Below the pieces are notes generated by a model. It was given only the letters and a program-made list of their open reading frames with translations. It had not been told where the DNA came from and made no database searches. From a virus: a stretch of DNA of 31,373 bases. The stretch spans positions 1 through 31,373 of IMG/VR virus record IMGVR_UViG_3300032282_002675; one strand, given 5' to 3'. Shown here piece by piece: positions 14,610 to 21,575 of this stretch; position 1 is the first letter of the stretch, and every line of letters begins with the position of its first letter. Position numbers and translations under genes: made by a program.

Positions 14610-14770
14610 TTTTCAACTTTCAATAAGTTTGTTACAATTCTACCACAAAAAAGGTCAATTTGTCGAGGAAATTCAAAATAGGTTAAGTCCTTATGGGAAA
14701 ACTTAAAAATTTTTTTGTGTTCATCCCCCTGTTTAAACGCTGTGCGATGGTCTGCCCCCTGTTTAAACAT
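14606..14770 (-). CDS. hypothetical protein, 54 aa, FKQG repeat
   Basis: A short gene with overlaps on both sides (TGATG upstream, ATGA downstream). The N-terminus has two copies of FKQG (MFKQGADHRTAFKQGDEHKK), each encoded by GTTTAAAC followed by AGGGGG. The rest is basic and aromatic. The repeated DNA word therefore creates a repeated peptide. No function was recognised. Confidence 0.55.
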   Translation of the reverse strand: MFKQGADHRTAFKQGDEHKKIFKFSHKDLTYFEFPRQIDLFCGRIVTNLLKVEK

Positions 14771-14898
14771 CACATCACCGCCTCACCTAGTTGTTTAAAC
14801 AAGGTGTCAAAGGTAAATTTTTTTGGCTTTCGTTTTGGCTTAGGTGGTTGTTTCCACAATAGCTCACCAAAATCATCGTATCTGCTATTCGATGACAT
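14770..14898 (-). CDS. hypothetical basic protein, 42 aa
   Basis: A short Lys/Pro-rich protein: MSSNSRYDDFGELLW, then KQPPKPKRKPKKF, then TFDTLFKQLGEAVM. It starts 14 nt before the upstream stop and ends in a TGATG overlap. The proline-lysine stretch suggests a flexible, nucleic-acid-binding or protein-binding peptide. No homologous family was recognised. Confidence 0.5.
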   Translation of the reverse strand: MSSNSRYDDFGELLWKQPPKPKRKPKKFTFDTLFKQLGEAVM

Positions 14899-15232
14899 AA
14901 TAGACATTCTCCGATACTTTTTGCCCTACACCATCGATAGTCGTGCCTGATTCGCATATCTGCAAGACTGCGATTCTCTCTTTAACCCATTGGGGCATAG
15001 ACCCTATGTTTAAACGATCTTTGGTAGGTAAATTTTTTTCTGTTGCGGGCATGGCAAAACTATACATTGCAACTGTGTCATCATCATGGAATCTAACCCG
15101 CCACACCTGTTCTAGCGGGTGGTTTAAATCTTCTGCGATCATCATTCTGAAATCGCTAGGGCTTATAGTCGGGCTTTTACCCTCCATGATGATCTCATCT
15201 ATGCGTTCTATGCTGATACTGCTCTGTGCCAT
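14885..15232 (-). CDS. hypothetical protein, 115 aa
   Basis: Not recognised. A soluble alpha/beta protein beginning MAQSSISIERIDEIIMEGK, with VWRVRFHDDDTVAMYSFAMP in the middle. Its ATG follows directly after GTTTAAAC, whose TAA is the stop of the preceding gene. No Shine-Dalgarno is evident, so reinitiation after the upstream stop is the likely way it is translated. Confidence 0.65.
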   Translation of the reverse strand: MAQSSISIERIDEIIMEGKSPTISPSDFRMMIAEDLNHPLEQVWRVRFHDDDTVAMYSFAMPATEKNLPTKDRLNIGSMPQWVKERIAVLQICESGTTIDGVGQKVSENVYYVIE

Positions 15233-15234
15233 GT

Positions 15235-15432
15235 TTAAACTGCTCTCATGATGTCATAAACTTCTTTGGTAATCTCATCATAATTATCGGTATTAGTATG
15301 CACAAATCTATGTGCATCATCTCGCCATATTTCAAAACTGCGTGAGGGTTGCATACCCATCTTCGCAAAGTTTGGAAGATCAGCAACACCCGTAAAGTTT
15401 CCACTTTTATGCACAAAGTATCTTCTAGTCAT
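15235..15432 (-). CDS. hypothetical protein, 65 aa, ITKEVxDIMR tail
   Basis: A small protein with a beta-rich body (MTRRYFVHKSGNFTGVADLP) and the C-terminal helix DEITKEVYDIMRAV. The same tail ends the upstream gene at 15,435-15,638, so the two probably arose by tandem duplication or share a tag. The stop codon is the TAA within GTTTAAAC, and the next gene starts two bases later. Function unknown. Confidence 0.6.
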   Translation of the reverse strand: MTRRYFVHKSGNFTGVADLPNFAKMGMQPSRSFEIWRDDAHRFVHTNTDNYDEITKEVYDIMRAV

Positions 15433-15434
15433 GT

Positions 15435-15638
15435 TTAAACACCCCTCATTATATCAGCAACTTCTTTGGTTATCTTAGTTATTTCGTGGTGTGCGGTTCG
15501 TAAAGTTTCAAAGTATGTTTCACCATTAACATTTATATGAATATCCACTATGCCACTATTGGCATAGATCGACCATACTTGACCGACTATGCCATCGTTG
15601 CACACCACCCAATCGCCAATGTCTAGGCAATTATCCAA
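15435..15638 (-). CDS. hypothetical protein, 67 aa, SH3-like, TTG start
   Basis: Starts with TTG at 15,638, overlapping the preceding gene by 16 nt; no ATG is available in frame until the last residues. The pattern GDWVVCNDGIVGQVWSIYANSGIVDIHINVNGETYFE suggests a small SH3 or KOW-like beta barrel, and ITKEVADIMRGV forms the tail shared with the next gene. It ends with GTT TAA inside GTTTAAAC. It is similar in plan to the 46-residue protein at 20,336-20,476. Confidence 0.55.
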   Translation of the reverse strand: MDNCLDIGDWVVCNDGIVGQVWSIYANSGIVDIHINVNGETYFETLRTAHHEITKITKEVADIMRGV

Positions 15639-16459
15639 TACGCACCATCATTCTCTTTTAAACCGATGTCCTCTACAAACTCTTGCTTGTCTGTAATATC
15701 TAGCACAAACAACTTGCCTTTGATCTCATCAGGTAGGGCATCTTTAGATGGCACTATAAATGGCATCTGACCTTTGGTAGAGTTTAAACGATACTGCACC
15801 TCGTTGTCTTTAACCAATACAAAATAGTGATCGGGATTGTAATTGACATACTTCTTAATGTCCTCTTGGTTTTGCACCAAGTATGCGACCATCTTCTCTA
15901 CTTTGGGGTTCACAAAATTATGCCCTTGATAATGCAACTCAATTAAATCCTCTTTGAATGTGTCGATGTCCGAACAAGTGTTGTTGCGTAAATTCCATGA
16001 GGCACGACTGCCAATCGAATCAATCTCTTGCCGAAACTTTCGTCTTGCCCTGTCTGCAATTTGATCGAATGTGAATGGTTTAAACACCTTCTTAGCTACC
16101 CGCACAATGTTTTTGCTATGGATAGAGTATTTGTATGCACCTTCGCCCCCGTATGTATGCCTACCATCATCGATGTTGATGCTAGTAATGCCATACTTGG
16201 GTTTGTGTCTGTCGCAATTATTGTAGTAATTTGATACCTCCAAGATACCGATGTGGTTGTTCAGATCGCTAGAATGGAAAGCAAATACTGAATCACAAAC
16301 ACCATTGGGGTATTCCTCTTTAACAACTCCCCATGTATTTATGTTATGGTGTTTAAACGATATGTTGGGCATCACCTTAGCAATGTCGTTCATGAGGTTA
16401 GACAAAAACTCTACTGTGTCTATGCCATTGATGTTTACTGTTTGTATTTTGTTTGTCAT
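15623..16459 (-). CDS. hypothetical protein, 278 aa
   Basis: Not recognised. A soluble protein with no membrane segment or known motif. The N-terminal half is beta-rich with many Asn/His/Tyr residues (GILEVSNYYNNCDRHKP). The middle is helical and basic (DQIADRARRKFRQEID), and the C-terminal third is again beta-rich (HYFVLVKDNEVQYRL). It carries three GTTTAAAC sites. Its neighbour of 316 residues has a similar Tyr/Asn-rich style. Both may be phage-specific accessory or DNA-associated proteins, but nothing in the sequence decides this. Confidence 0.7.
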   Translation of the reverse strand: MTNKIQTVNINGIDTVEFLSNLMNDIAKVMPNISFKHHNINTWGVVKEEYPNGVCDSVFAFHSSDLNNHIGILEVSNYYNNCDRHKPKYGITSINIDDGRHTYGGEGAYKYSIHSKNIVRVAKKVFKPFTFDQIADRARRKFRQEIDSIGSRASWNLRNNTCSDIDTFKEDLIELHYQGHNFVNPKVEKMVAYLVQNQEDIKKYVNYNPDHYFVLVKDNEVQYRLNSTKGQMPFIVPSKDALPDEIKGKLFVLDITDKQEFVEDIGLKENDGAYWIIA

Positions 16460-16460
16460 C

Positions 16461-17411
16461 TTATCTATACCAATTCTTATATCTGTCGTGGGTTAGTGTT
16501 CCAAGTGGCACTTCTGTTTTCTTACATGGTTTGACAATCCTAAATAGATCGTTGCATATCTCTTTAGGCAACTTGTGTCGTTGATATGTATTGCTATTGT
16601 TTCGGTAATCATACCCTGTAATTCTATGCTTGTAGCGTTCCACCATACCTAACCACCCATCAGGCACACTACCATCTTTGGCTGGTTTAAACAATGCTAT
16701 CGCCTCCTCTGCATACATCATTCGGTCATCATTACCGACAACTGCTTTATAGATTGGGTTGCCATAATCCCATCTGCCACTTCCCTCTACAATGTTGTTC
16801 ATGAGATCAAAGTATTCCATGAATGGTTTAATACTCTCACGCAACTGCTTTGTCTGTGTGCGGTCTATGGTGTGTTTAAACTCCCTATGCACCACTAGCG
16901 GTAGCCAATGCTTTTCGCCCACCTTGCGTTGGAATGTAATATCGCCCAACTCGATAGAATAAAACTTATTGTCATAGCGAACATACTTACTAGCACGATG
17001 GTTTACCATTCCAAATTCAGTCGGCAAATTGAAATCATAAAACCAAAATGTTGATGATGACGAAAATGCTCTAGGGTGCAAATCCATTGATGGTGTTGAA
17101 CCCCATACTTTTTTAGGGGTGTGGATTATCATGGTTTCCATGTCCCCGTTTAAACTCCATGTAATCGCTTTGTTGTGAATGGTGCGATGCGTGTAGTAAT
17201 CGAATGTAATGTAATACTCTGTATCGCTTACCTTAATCATGCGTTCCCATGCCCGATCTCTGCGATTGATAGGGCGAATGTTCTGCTCTTTGCGTTTACC
17301 CCGTAATGGGACTGTATCTTCGTAATGCTTTTTGATTCTCTCAAAATCAAATCTTTGACCTTGATTGTTTTGCACATCGTATGGACTGCACGAATGTCTA
17401 TAATATCCCAT
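16461..17411 (-). CDS. hypothetical protein, 316 aa
   Basis: The start is placed at ATG 17,411 (MGYYRHSCSPYDVQN), which has AGAGAG eight bases upstream and follows the preceding stop by one base; the longer frame would begin with TTG at 17,429. A soluble protein rich in Arg, Tyr and His, with an N-terminal basic part (VPLRGKRKEQNIRPINRRD) and a beta-rich central part (WYFDFN-type aromatic strands). No known family was recognised. It contains three GTTTAAAC sites, read as Phe-Lys or Leu-Asn. It sits between the VWA protein operon and the 278-residue unknown. Confidence 0.7.
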   Translation of the reverse strand: MGYYRHSCSPYDVQNNQGQRFDFERIKKHYEDTVPLRGKRKEQNIRPINRRDRAWERMIKVSDTEYYITFDYYTHRTIHNKAITWSLNGDMETMIIHTPKKVWGSTPSMDLHPRAFSSSSTFWFYDFNLPTEFGMVNHRASKYVRYDNKFYSIELGDITFQRKVGEKHWLPLVVHREFKHTIDRTQTKQLRESIKPFMEYFDLMNNIVEGSGRWDYGNPIYKAVVGNDDRMMYAEEAIALFKPAKDGSVPDGWLGMVERYKHRITGYDYRNNSNTYQRHKLPKEICNDLFRIVKPCKKTEVPLGTLTHDRYKNWYR

Positions 17412-17412
17412 G

Positions 17413-17577
17413 TTAATTCTCTCTTTCAATATCGTAAATTGCTAACCATTGTTTAAACACTTCGGGGTATGCCCCTTGAATCCAATCGTATAAATGTATC
17501 GGGGGCGATTCGTCTTTGCTAAGACTATGCAATCTGTCCTCGATCTGTTCATTCACCCACCAATCGTCATCATACAT
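17413..17577 (-). CDS. hypothetical acidic protein, 54 aa
   Basis: The start is ATG 17,577 (MYDDDWWVNEQIEDRLHSL), one base after the VWA gene stop and behind GAGGTG; a longer frame to 17,688 runs through the VWA gene and was not used. Acidic, helical, with WIQGAYPEVFKQWLAIYDI at the end. The pattern resembles small phage proteins of unknown role. One GTTTAAAC is read as Val-Phe-Lys-Gln. Confidence 0.6.
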   Translation of the reverse strand: MYDDDWWVNEQIEDRLHSLSKDESPPIHLYDWIQGAYPEVFKQWLAIYDIEREN

Positions 17578-17578
17578 A

Positions 17579-18733
17579 TTACACCTCGATCTTGATGGTT
17601 TGACCAATCGGGGACTTGATGTCGCTTGTGATTGTCCACAATGTAGGACAATTCCAATTACCACCCCAATCGTTGCCAACATAGCCATCGGTCAAAATAA
17701 TGGCACATACTGGGTCAATCTTATGCTTTGCCATGTAGCGTGTGATGCACGATGGACTTGTGCCACCACCACCTTTGGGCTTGGTTGTTGATGTCATGCG
17801 GTCTGCATCGTTTAAACCATATACCTCATGCCCCGCCACTTGTGAATCCCAATAGAGAAGATCAACTTGTTCGGGGTTCATGTTTTGCATAACACTAGCC
17901 ACCTCACTAATGAATCGGTTTAAGACATCACCATAAATACTGCCCGATGTATCAATAGCCACAACAACTCTACCCATTGATTCGCTAACAGTCGATGGCA
18001 TATAGATGTCATGTTGTAGCCATCTGCGGTTAGGTTTTCGCCATGTTGAATCGTCTTTACCTTGCGATACGCTAGACACAAACTCCCTTAGTGCCTCTTT
18101 CCAATCTACTTTGGCACTCATCAGGTCGGTGAAACTGCGGTCAATGTTGCCACCTACCTTACCCGCTAAGATTGCACCTTGTCTGATTGCTTGGTCGATC
18201 TCTTTGGCTAGGGCGGTTTTCTCATCCTCGTTTAAACCATCTGCCCCATCCCAATCGTGTTCGTCAAAACCCCCGCCACTACCCCCGCCATCTTGCGGTT
18301 GGGTTGGCAATAAGGCAAACACCTCGGCTGAGTTTAAACCACGATACTTTTCGTCAATCAATGCCCCATCGGGTAGGACTACAAACCTCTGCGACCTTTC
18401 CGATTCGTCTTTGATCTCTAGGTTAATAACATAATCACAAGCCATATTCGCCCTGTGTGGGTCTTGCTTGTGTAGATGTTTCCAAGTAAGTAGATGGCGA
18501 TACATCTTATGCTTTGCCTCATGCAAGATCAAACCCCGCAACTGTGGGTCGTTTAAACTCGCTACAAACCCTCTGCCAAATTTAACATCTTTGCCATTGG
18601 TGCAAGCGGTTGGTATGTTGTCATCGACCTTAGTTTCCCCGATCATCAAGATGCCCGAATAGGCAACAAATTGCGGGGACTTCATTAAGTCTATATGACA
18701 CCTTTCAATTCGTTGTTCTGCGGTCAATGCCAT
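17579..18733 (-). CDS. VWA-like protein with metallopeptidase-like N-domain (DUF2201 type)
   Basis: A 384-residue partner of the MoxR ATPase. The N-terminal domain has LILHEAKHKMYRH with His71, Glu72 and His75, the zinc-peptidase-like motif of DUF2201 proteins. A Gly-rich linker follows (QPQDGGGSGGGFDEHDW). The C-terminal von Willebrand A domain has the metal-site motif AIDTSGSIYGD near residue 260, then GGGGTSPS and ILTDGYVG. ATG 18,733 was chosen because GGAAAG lies just upstream. MoxR/VWA pairs act as ATP-driven chaperones or remodelers that insert metals or disassemble complexes. In phages the target is unknown. Four GTTTAAAC sites fall in the gene. Confidence 0.88.
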   Translation of the reverse strand: MALTAEQRIERCHIDLMKSPQFVAYSGILMIGETKVDDNIPTACTNGKDVKFGRGFVASLNDPQLRGLILHEAKHKMYRHLLTWKHLHKQDPHRANMACDYVINLEIKDESERSQRFVVLPDGALIDEKYRGLNSAEVFALLPTQPQDGGGSGGGFDEHDWDGADGLNEDEKTALAKEIDQAIRQGAILAGKVGGNIDRSFTDLMSAKVDWKEALREFVSSVSQGKDDSTWRKPNRRWLQHDIYMPSTVSESMGRVVVAIDTSGSIYGDVLNRFISEVASVMQNMNPEQVDLLYWDSQVAGHEVYGLNDADRMTSTTKPKGGGGTSPSCITRYMAKHKIDPVCAIILTDGYVGNDWGGNWNCPTLWTITSDIKSPIGQTIKIEV

Positions 18734-18911
18734 TATCTTTCCTTTCAAACCCTAAGTTTAAACAGTCTGCCATTCGTTCTGCACTCTTGGCACTCTTATA
18801 TGTTCGGTTATATCTTTCAAACTGATACTTACCATTTATCACCATGTTCCTACCGATACCAAACCTCTCGTCTGTATGGTCTAGTGCGTAGGCTTCCCAT
18901 TCAAATATCAT
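18705..18911 (-). CDS. hypothetical protein, 68 aa
   Basis: Not recognised. Begins MIFEWEAYALDHTDERF and is rich in Arg, Asn and Tyr (YQFERYNRTYKSAKSAERM). It overlaps the VWA gene by 29 nt and the upstream gene by 11 nt. One GTTTAAAC is read as Leu-Asn. It lies between the two halves of the MoxR/VWA pair. Confidence 0.55.
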   Translation of the reverse strand: MIFEWEAYALDHTDERFGIGRNMVINGKYQFERYNRTYKSAKSAERMADCLNLGFERKDNGIDRRTTN

Positions 18912-19122
18912 AATTTTCCTCGTAGGTTAGATATGGTTTAAACACCTTGCGATTTTCCCCAAATATATAAAACAATGGGTTTACTTCTGCCACAACTGCC
19001 CGCTTTTCTGCGGGTGTCGTGGCTTGCGTGATGCGATGTTGCATAGATTTTTGATAGACTTCCTCTATCAAATTGGCTCTGCGTTTTCGATAACCCAAAG
19101 TGTAATGCTTGTTCGGATTCAT
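18901..19122 (-). CDS. hypothetical basic protein, 73 aa
   Basis: The start was placed at ATG 19,122 (MNPNKHYTLGYRKRRANL) because it follows the MoxR stop by five bases and repeats the GTTTAA-AC-N-ATG junction used elsewhere in the block; an in-frame ATG at 19,170 would overlap MoxR by 43 nt. A basic helical N-terminus and an aromatic C-terminus (FYIFGENRKVFKPYLTYEE). No recognised domain. Confidence 0.6.
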   Translation of the reverse strand: MNPNKHYTLGYRKRRANLIEEVYQKSMQHRITQATTPAEKRAVVAEVNPLFYIFGENRKVFKPYLTYEENYDI

Positions 19123-19127
19123 AGCGT

Positions 19128-20207
19128 TTAAACACTCTGTGCGAATAGGTAATTGTTTGCGGTAGCCCATTTAATAAACCCCTGTGATGTGCCTACTGTT
19201 GTCTTTTTGCTTGTTCGCATGACGCTAGTAGCGAATAGCCCCTGTGCCTCTTTGGTTAGTCGATTCATGTATTCAATCCACTTGTTGATGTTGTCCTTTT
19301 CTACCTGTTGGATAGCGGAATAAACTAACATACAAACTGCACTCGGACTATCAGGCACTTTGGTCTTGGTTGGCTCTTTAATGATCTGTTCCCATGTTGG
19401 CAATTCGTCTGTTAATTGAATGATCGAGAGCATATCGTAGGTCGCACGATTACCGATTGTTCCTTTAAGTGCGTGTGCCATTATGTCGATGCCTAGTGGC
19501 TTAGACTTTTTGATAATGTCCGATGCCCTGTTTAAACTGCGTGGGGTGCAAAATGCGGGGCGGGGTGTGCGTGGGTCGTAGATGTATTCATTGTCTGATG
19601 GGTTGTTGAAATCCTCGAATGATGCCAACATCTGCGGGAATTGTTTTACAGTCATTAAAACTTCGGGGGTGATGTCGTTATCTAATGCCCATTCAATCCA
19701 CTCATCTGCTGATGGTTTACGCACCTTGACCACACTAATGCGGTTTCGTGCGTGGGGTGGTAGGTTGTCCCCTATTGCCTCGTTAGCTAGATTGGTTGTG
19801 GCAAATACTATCGAACCCTCGGGCAATGAATAAGTGCCTAGCTTGCGTTCTAGCATCAATCTAAGGCAAGCGTTCATTACTGCCTTTGATGCCTTGCCGA
19901 TCTCGTCTAACATTAAAACGATTGGCTTATCATGGTGAAATCCAAATTCCTCGTTAGGAATAAAAGAACATACCTCGGTGTTGTTTAAACTGCGTATCTT
20001 CGGGACTAGAAAATCACCGACATCTTTCGTAGTCATATCGCCATAACAAAAATGGTGCGTGGTGTTTAAACGATCATGCAAGATTTTAAGCATAGAGGAT
20101 TTACCTATCCCCATCTCGCCCTGTGCTAATACTGTTGTCGTATCCCCAACTGCGAGGATAAGGTCTGCGGTTTGTTGTAGTGAAAGCGATTTATATAAGT
20201 CTGACAT
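19128..20207 (-). CDS. MoxR-family AAA+ ATPase
   Basis: A 359-residue AAA+ ATPase. Walker A is GEMGIGKS (30-37), Walker B is VLMLDEIGKA with Asp101 and Glu102, followed by a sensor segment (IVFATTNLANEAIGDNLPPHARNRI) with the arginine finger region. Helical C-terminal lid. ATG 20,207 (MSDLYKSLSLQQTADLIL) was chosen over a frame reaching 20,312 because AGAGG stands seven bases upstream. It pairs with the VWA protein encoded just downstream, a classic two-component chaperone arrangement. The last codons are Gln-Ser-Val followed by TAA inside a GTTTAAAC site. Confidence 0.9.
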   Translation of the reverse strand: MSDLYKSLSLQQTADLILAVGDTTTVLAQGEMGIGKSSMLKILHDRLNTTHHFCYGDMTTKDVGDFLVPKIRSLNNTEVCSFIPNEEFGFHHDKPIVLMLDEIGKASKAVMNACLRLMLERKLGTYSLPEGSIVFATTNLANEAIGDNLPPHARNRISVVKVRKPSADEWIEWALDNDITPEVLMTVKQFPQMLASFEDFNNPSDNEYIYDPRTPRPAFCTPRSLNRASDIIKKSKPLGIDIMAHALKGTIGNRATYDMLSIIQLTDELPTWEQIIKEPTKTKVPDSPSAVCMLVYSAIQQVEKDNINKWIEYMNRLTKEAQGLFATSVMRTSKKTTVGTSQGFIKWATANNYLFAQSV

Positions 20208-20233
20208 GGTGTTGCCTCTCGTGGTTGGTTGGT

Positions 20234-20332
20234 TTACTGCTGAAAACTGGGAGTATATAGATCGGGTGCAAAACAAAAAACTAGGAATAACCCGATAAGT
20301 AATAAGGCACAATAAAAATCATCTTTAGTCAT
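20234..20332 (-). CDS. tiny single-pass membrane protein, 32 aa
   Basis: MTKDDFYCALLLIGLFLVFCFAPDLYTPSFQQ-type peptide with one hydrophobic segment (residues about 7-22). It starts two bases after a stop codon embedded in GTTTAAAC (GTTTAAAC-A-ATG junction), which argues for reinitiation and for a real gene. No function known. Confidence 0.45.
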   Translation of the reverse strand: MTKDDFYCALLLIGLFLVFCFAPDLYTPSFQQ

Positions 20333-20335
20333 TGT

Positions 20336-20476
20336 TTAAACATCCTCTAGGTGTTTTATGTTAGTAATCGTGGTGCTATGGGTATCGGGAAAGCGGATAG
20401 TAGCCCACTCGCCCGATATGCTCACGATCTCGACAATATCAAGCCCGCACCACAATGCTAGATCGCCCTTAGTCAT
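20336..20476 (-). CDS. hypothetical SH3-like protein, 46 aa
   Basis: A short beta-rich protein (MTKGDLALWCGLDIVEIVSI, then GEWATIRFPDTHSTTI) resembling the small barrel at 15,435-15,638. It overlaps the upstream membrane protein gene by 8 nt and ends with GTT TAA in GTTTAAAC. Unknown role. Confidence 0.5.
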   Translation of the reverse strand: MTKGDLALWCGLDIVEIVSISGEWATIRFPDTHSTTITNIKHLEDV

Positions 20477-20630
20477 CGTGGTTAATCCCAAAAATGACCC
20501 CTAAGGCAAATACTAGGGCGATCAATAGCAAGGTAGGTAGTGCGGGGGCATCGTCTATAACTGCCCCCAAAACTAGCATAATCATGCCTACTAAAATTGC
20601 CACAACTCCGATAAATATATTGTTTAGCAT
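20469..20630 (-). CDS. small two-pass membrane protein, 53 aa
   Basis: Two hydrophobic segments (about residues 5-24 and 31-49) with a short acidic loop (DDAPA) and a polar end (INHDD). It starts two bases after the GTTTAAAC that ends the upstream gene. Possibly holin-like in shape, but no lysis gene is adjacent, so this is not proposed. Confidence 0.55.
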   Translation of the reverse strand: MLNNIFIGVVAILVGMIMLVLGAVIDDAPALPTLLLIALVFALGVIFGINHDD

Positions 20631-20633
20631 TGT

Positions 20634-20837
20634 TTAAACTCCCTCTTGTTCGGTTTCGTCTATGGTTAATTCGCAACTGTCTAGCCAATCATCAAACCCG
20701 CAACTGTAAGCGATTGGGTCGCACTCTTTGAGAATGGTAGAGGCGGGAATGTCCATTATTTGATTCGGGTGGCACTCGTCTAGCATATCGTCATATTGTT
20801 GATAGGCTTCGGTTTCGTCAATGTATGTATATGTCAT
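20634..20837 (-). CDS. hypothetical acidic protein, 67 aa
   Basis: A strongly acidic protein with four cysteines and the pattern DPIAYSCGFDDWLDSCE in the C-terminal half, recognisable from small proteins of other phages with no known role. The ATG follows GTTTAAAC directly, and the gene ends with GTT TAA in the next copy. It resembles a DNA mimic in charge only; no evidence supports that. Confidence 0.65.
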   Translation of the reverse strand: MTYTYIDETEAYQQYDDMLDECHPNQIMDIPASTILKECDPIAYSCGFDDWLDSCELTIDETEQEGV

Positions 20838-20839
20838 GT

Positions 20840-21082
20840 TTAAACACTCCCTAAAAGATCGTCAAAATATTCCTGTGGTTGGTCGATTGCCTTTGCACCA
20901 TCTAGCCATTTATTGATGTGGCGGGTGGTTGTCATACTCCATTTTGTGCTTGTGCGGTTAAATGTATAAGTGCCTTTATCAAAACTTGCGACAGGGGTCG
21001 CATAACTGAATAAGACAATATGGGCGGGGGTTTCTAGTAGGGTCATGTTTGATGCTACGGGTTTAACTGATAGATTGGTCAT
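20840..21082 (-). CDS. hypothetical phage protein, 80 aa (SYxTPVA...RHI family)
   Basis: Contains the recognisable series FSYATPVASF, then KWSMTTTRHINKWLDG, then QEYFDDLLGSV, seen in many small phage proteins of unknown function. The mixture of strands followed by a helix suggests a compact DNA- or protein-binding fold. It ends with Val-TAA in a GTTTAAAC site, and the next gene starts two bases later. Confidence 0.75.
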   Translation of the reverse strand: MTNLSVKPVASNMTLLETPAHIVLFSYATPVASFDKGTYTFNRTSTKWSMTTTRHINKWLDGAKAIDQPQEYFDDLLGSV

Positions 21083-21129
21083 GGTTTATTGCCTTTCAAT
21101 TTTAAGGGGGTTTTTAGCCCCCGATTGGG

Positions 21130-21333
21130 TTAGATGGTGGGCTTGCCTAGCATATTGGCGAGATCGTTATAGACATCGGTTTTAGTGCCTTTTAGCCCTA
21201 ATTCCTTTTTAATGAGAGCATACATCGAAAGCCCTCGGGACATTCTTAAACCCTTGATCTCAAGCCCTAAGCCCCGCAATAAGGTGAGATATCTGAAGTG
21301 GGCTATCTGTGTTGGGTTGGTTAGCATTGTCAT
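21130..21333 (-). CDS. hypothetical phage protein, 67 aa (HFRYLTLLRGL family)
   Basis: Matches a common small phage family with HFRYLTLLRGLGLEIKGLR in the first half and a helix-rich C-terminus (YALIKKELGLKGTKTDVY). The short helical, basic design suggests DNA association. An AGG lies eight bases before the ATG. A GGGGG/CCCCC hairpin (21,106-21,122) follows the stop codon. Function unknown. Confidence 0.75.
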   Translation of the reverse strand: MTMLTNPTQIAHFRYLTLLRGLGLEIKGLRMSRGLSMYALIKKELGLKGTKTDVYNDLANMLGKPTI

Positions 21334-21337
21334 GGTG

Positions 21338-21508
21338 TTAGCCTTTCACTTGGTTGATTATGGTCATGCCCTGTAAGTATTGGGCGAATTGCCTAGCCTG
21401 TTTTAAAGTCTTAAAGGTGTGGATTTTATCGCCCGTTTTAATGGTGTATTTTATCGCCCTTGCTTTAAGGGTTTTGGCACTTGGGAACATATCGGTATGT
21501 TTTAGCAT
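21338..21508 (-). CDS. hypothetical basic protein, 56 aa
   Basis: A small basic protein beginning MLKHTDMFPSAKTLKARAIK and continuing YTIKTGDKIHTFKTLKQARQFAQYLQG, a strand-strand-helix pattern. AGGAAA lies about nine bases upstream. It ends four bases before the next gene. No family was recognised with certainty. Confidence 0.6.
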   Translation of the reverse strand: MLKHTDMFPSAKTLKARAIKYTIKTGDKIHTFKTLKQARQFAQYLQGMTIINQVKG

Positions 21509-21546
21509 GGTGTTGGTTTTCCTATTGGTTGGTGTTGTTTAAACAT

Positions 21547-21565
21547 GGCGGGGGATTGCCCCGCC
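21547..21565 (-). other. GC-rich hairpin after the SprT-like gene
   Basis: GGCGGGG and CCCCGCC form a 7-bp stem around a five-base loop, ten bases after the stop of the SprT-like gene. The next bases on the minus strand are ATGTTTAAAC, not a T-run, so it may be an attenuator or RNA-stability element rather than a full intrinsic terminator. Confidence 0.4.
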
Positions 21566-21575
21566 TGTTGGTTGG

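Noticed and set aside
21106-21122. GGGGG/CCCCC hairpin after the 67-residue gene as a terminator
   Set aside because: The stem is only five pairs and no T-run follows on the minus strand; noted in the neighbouring gene entry instead.
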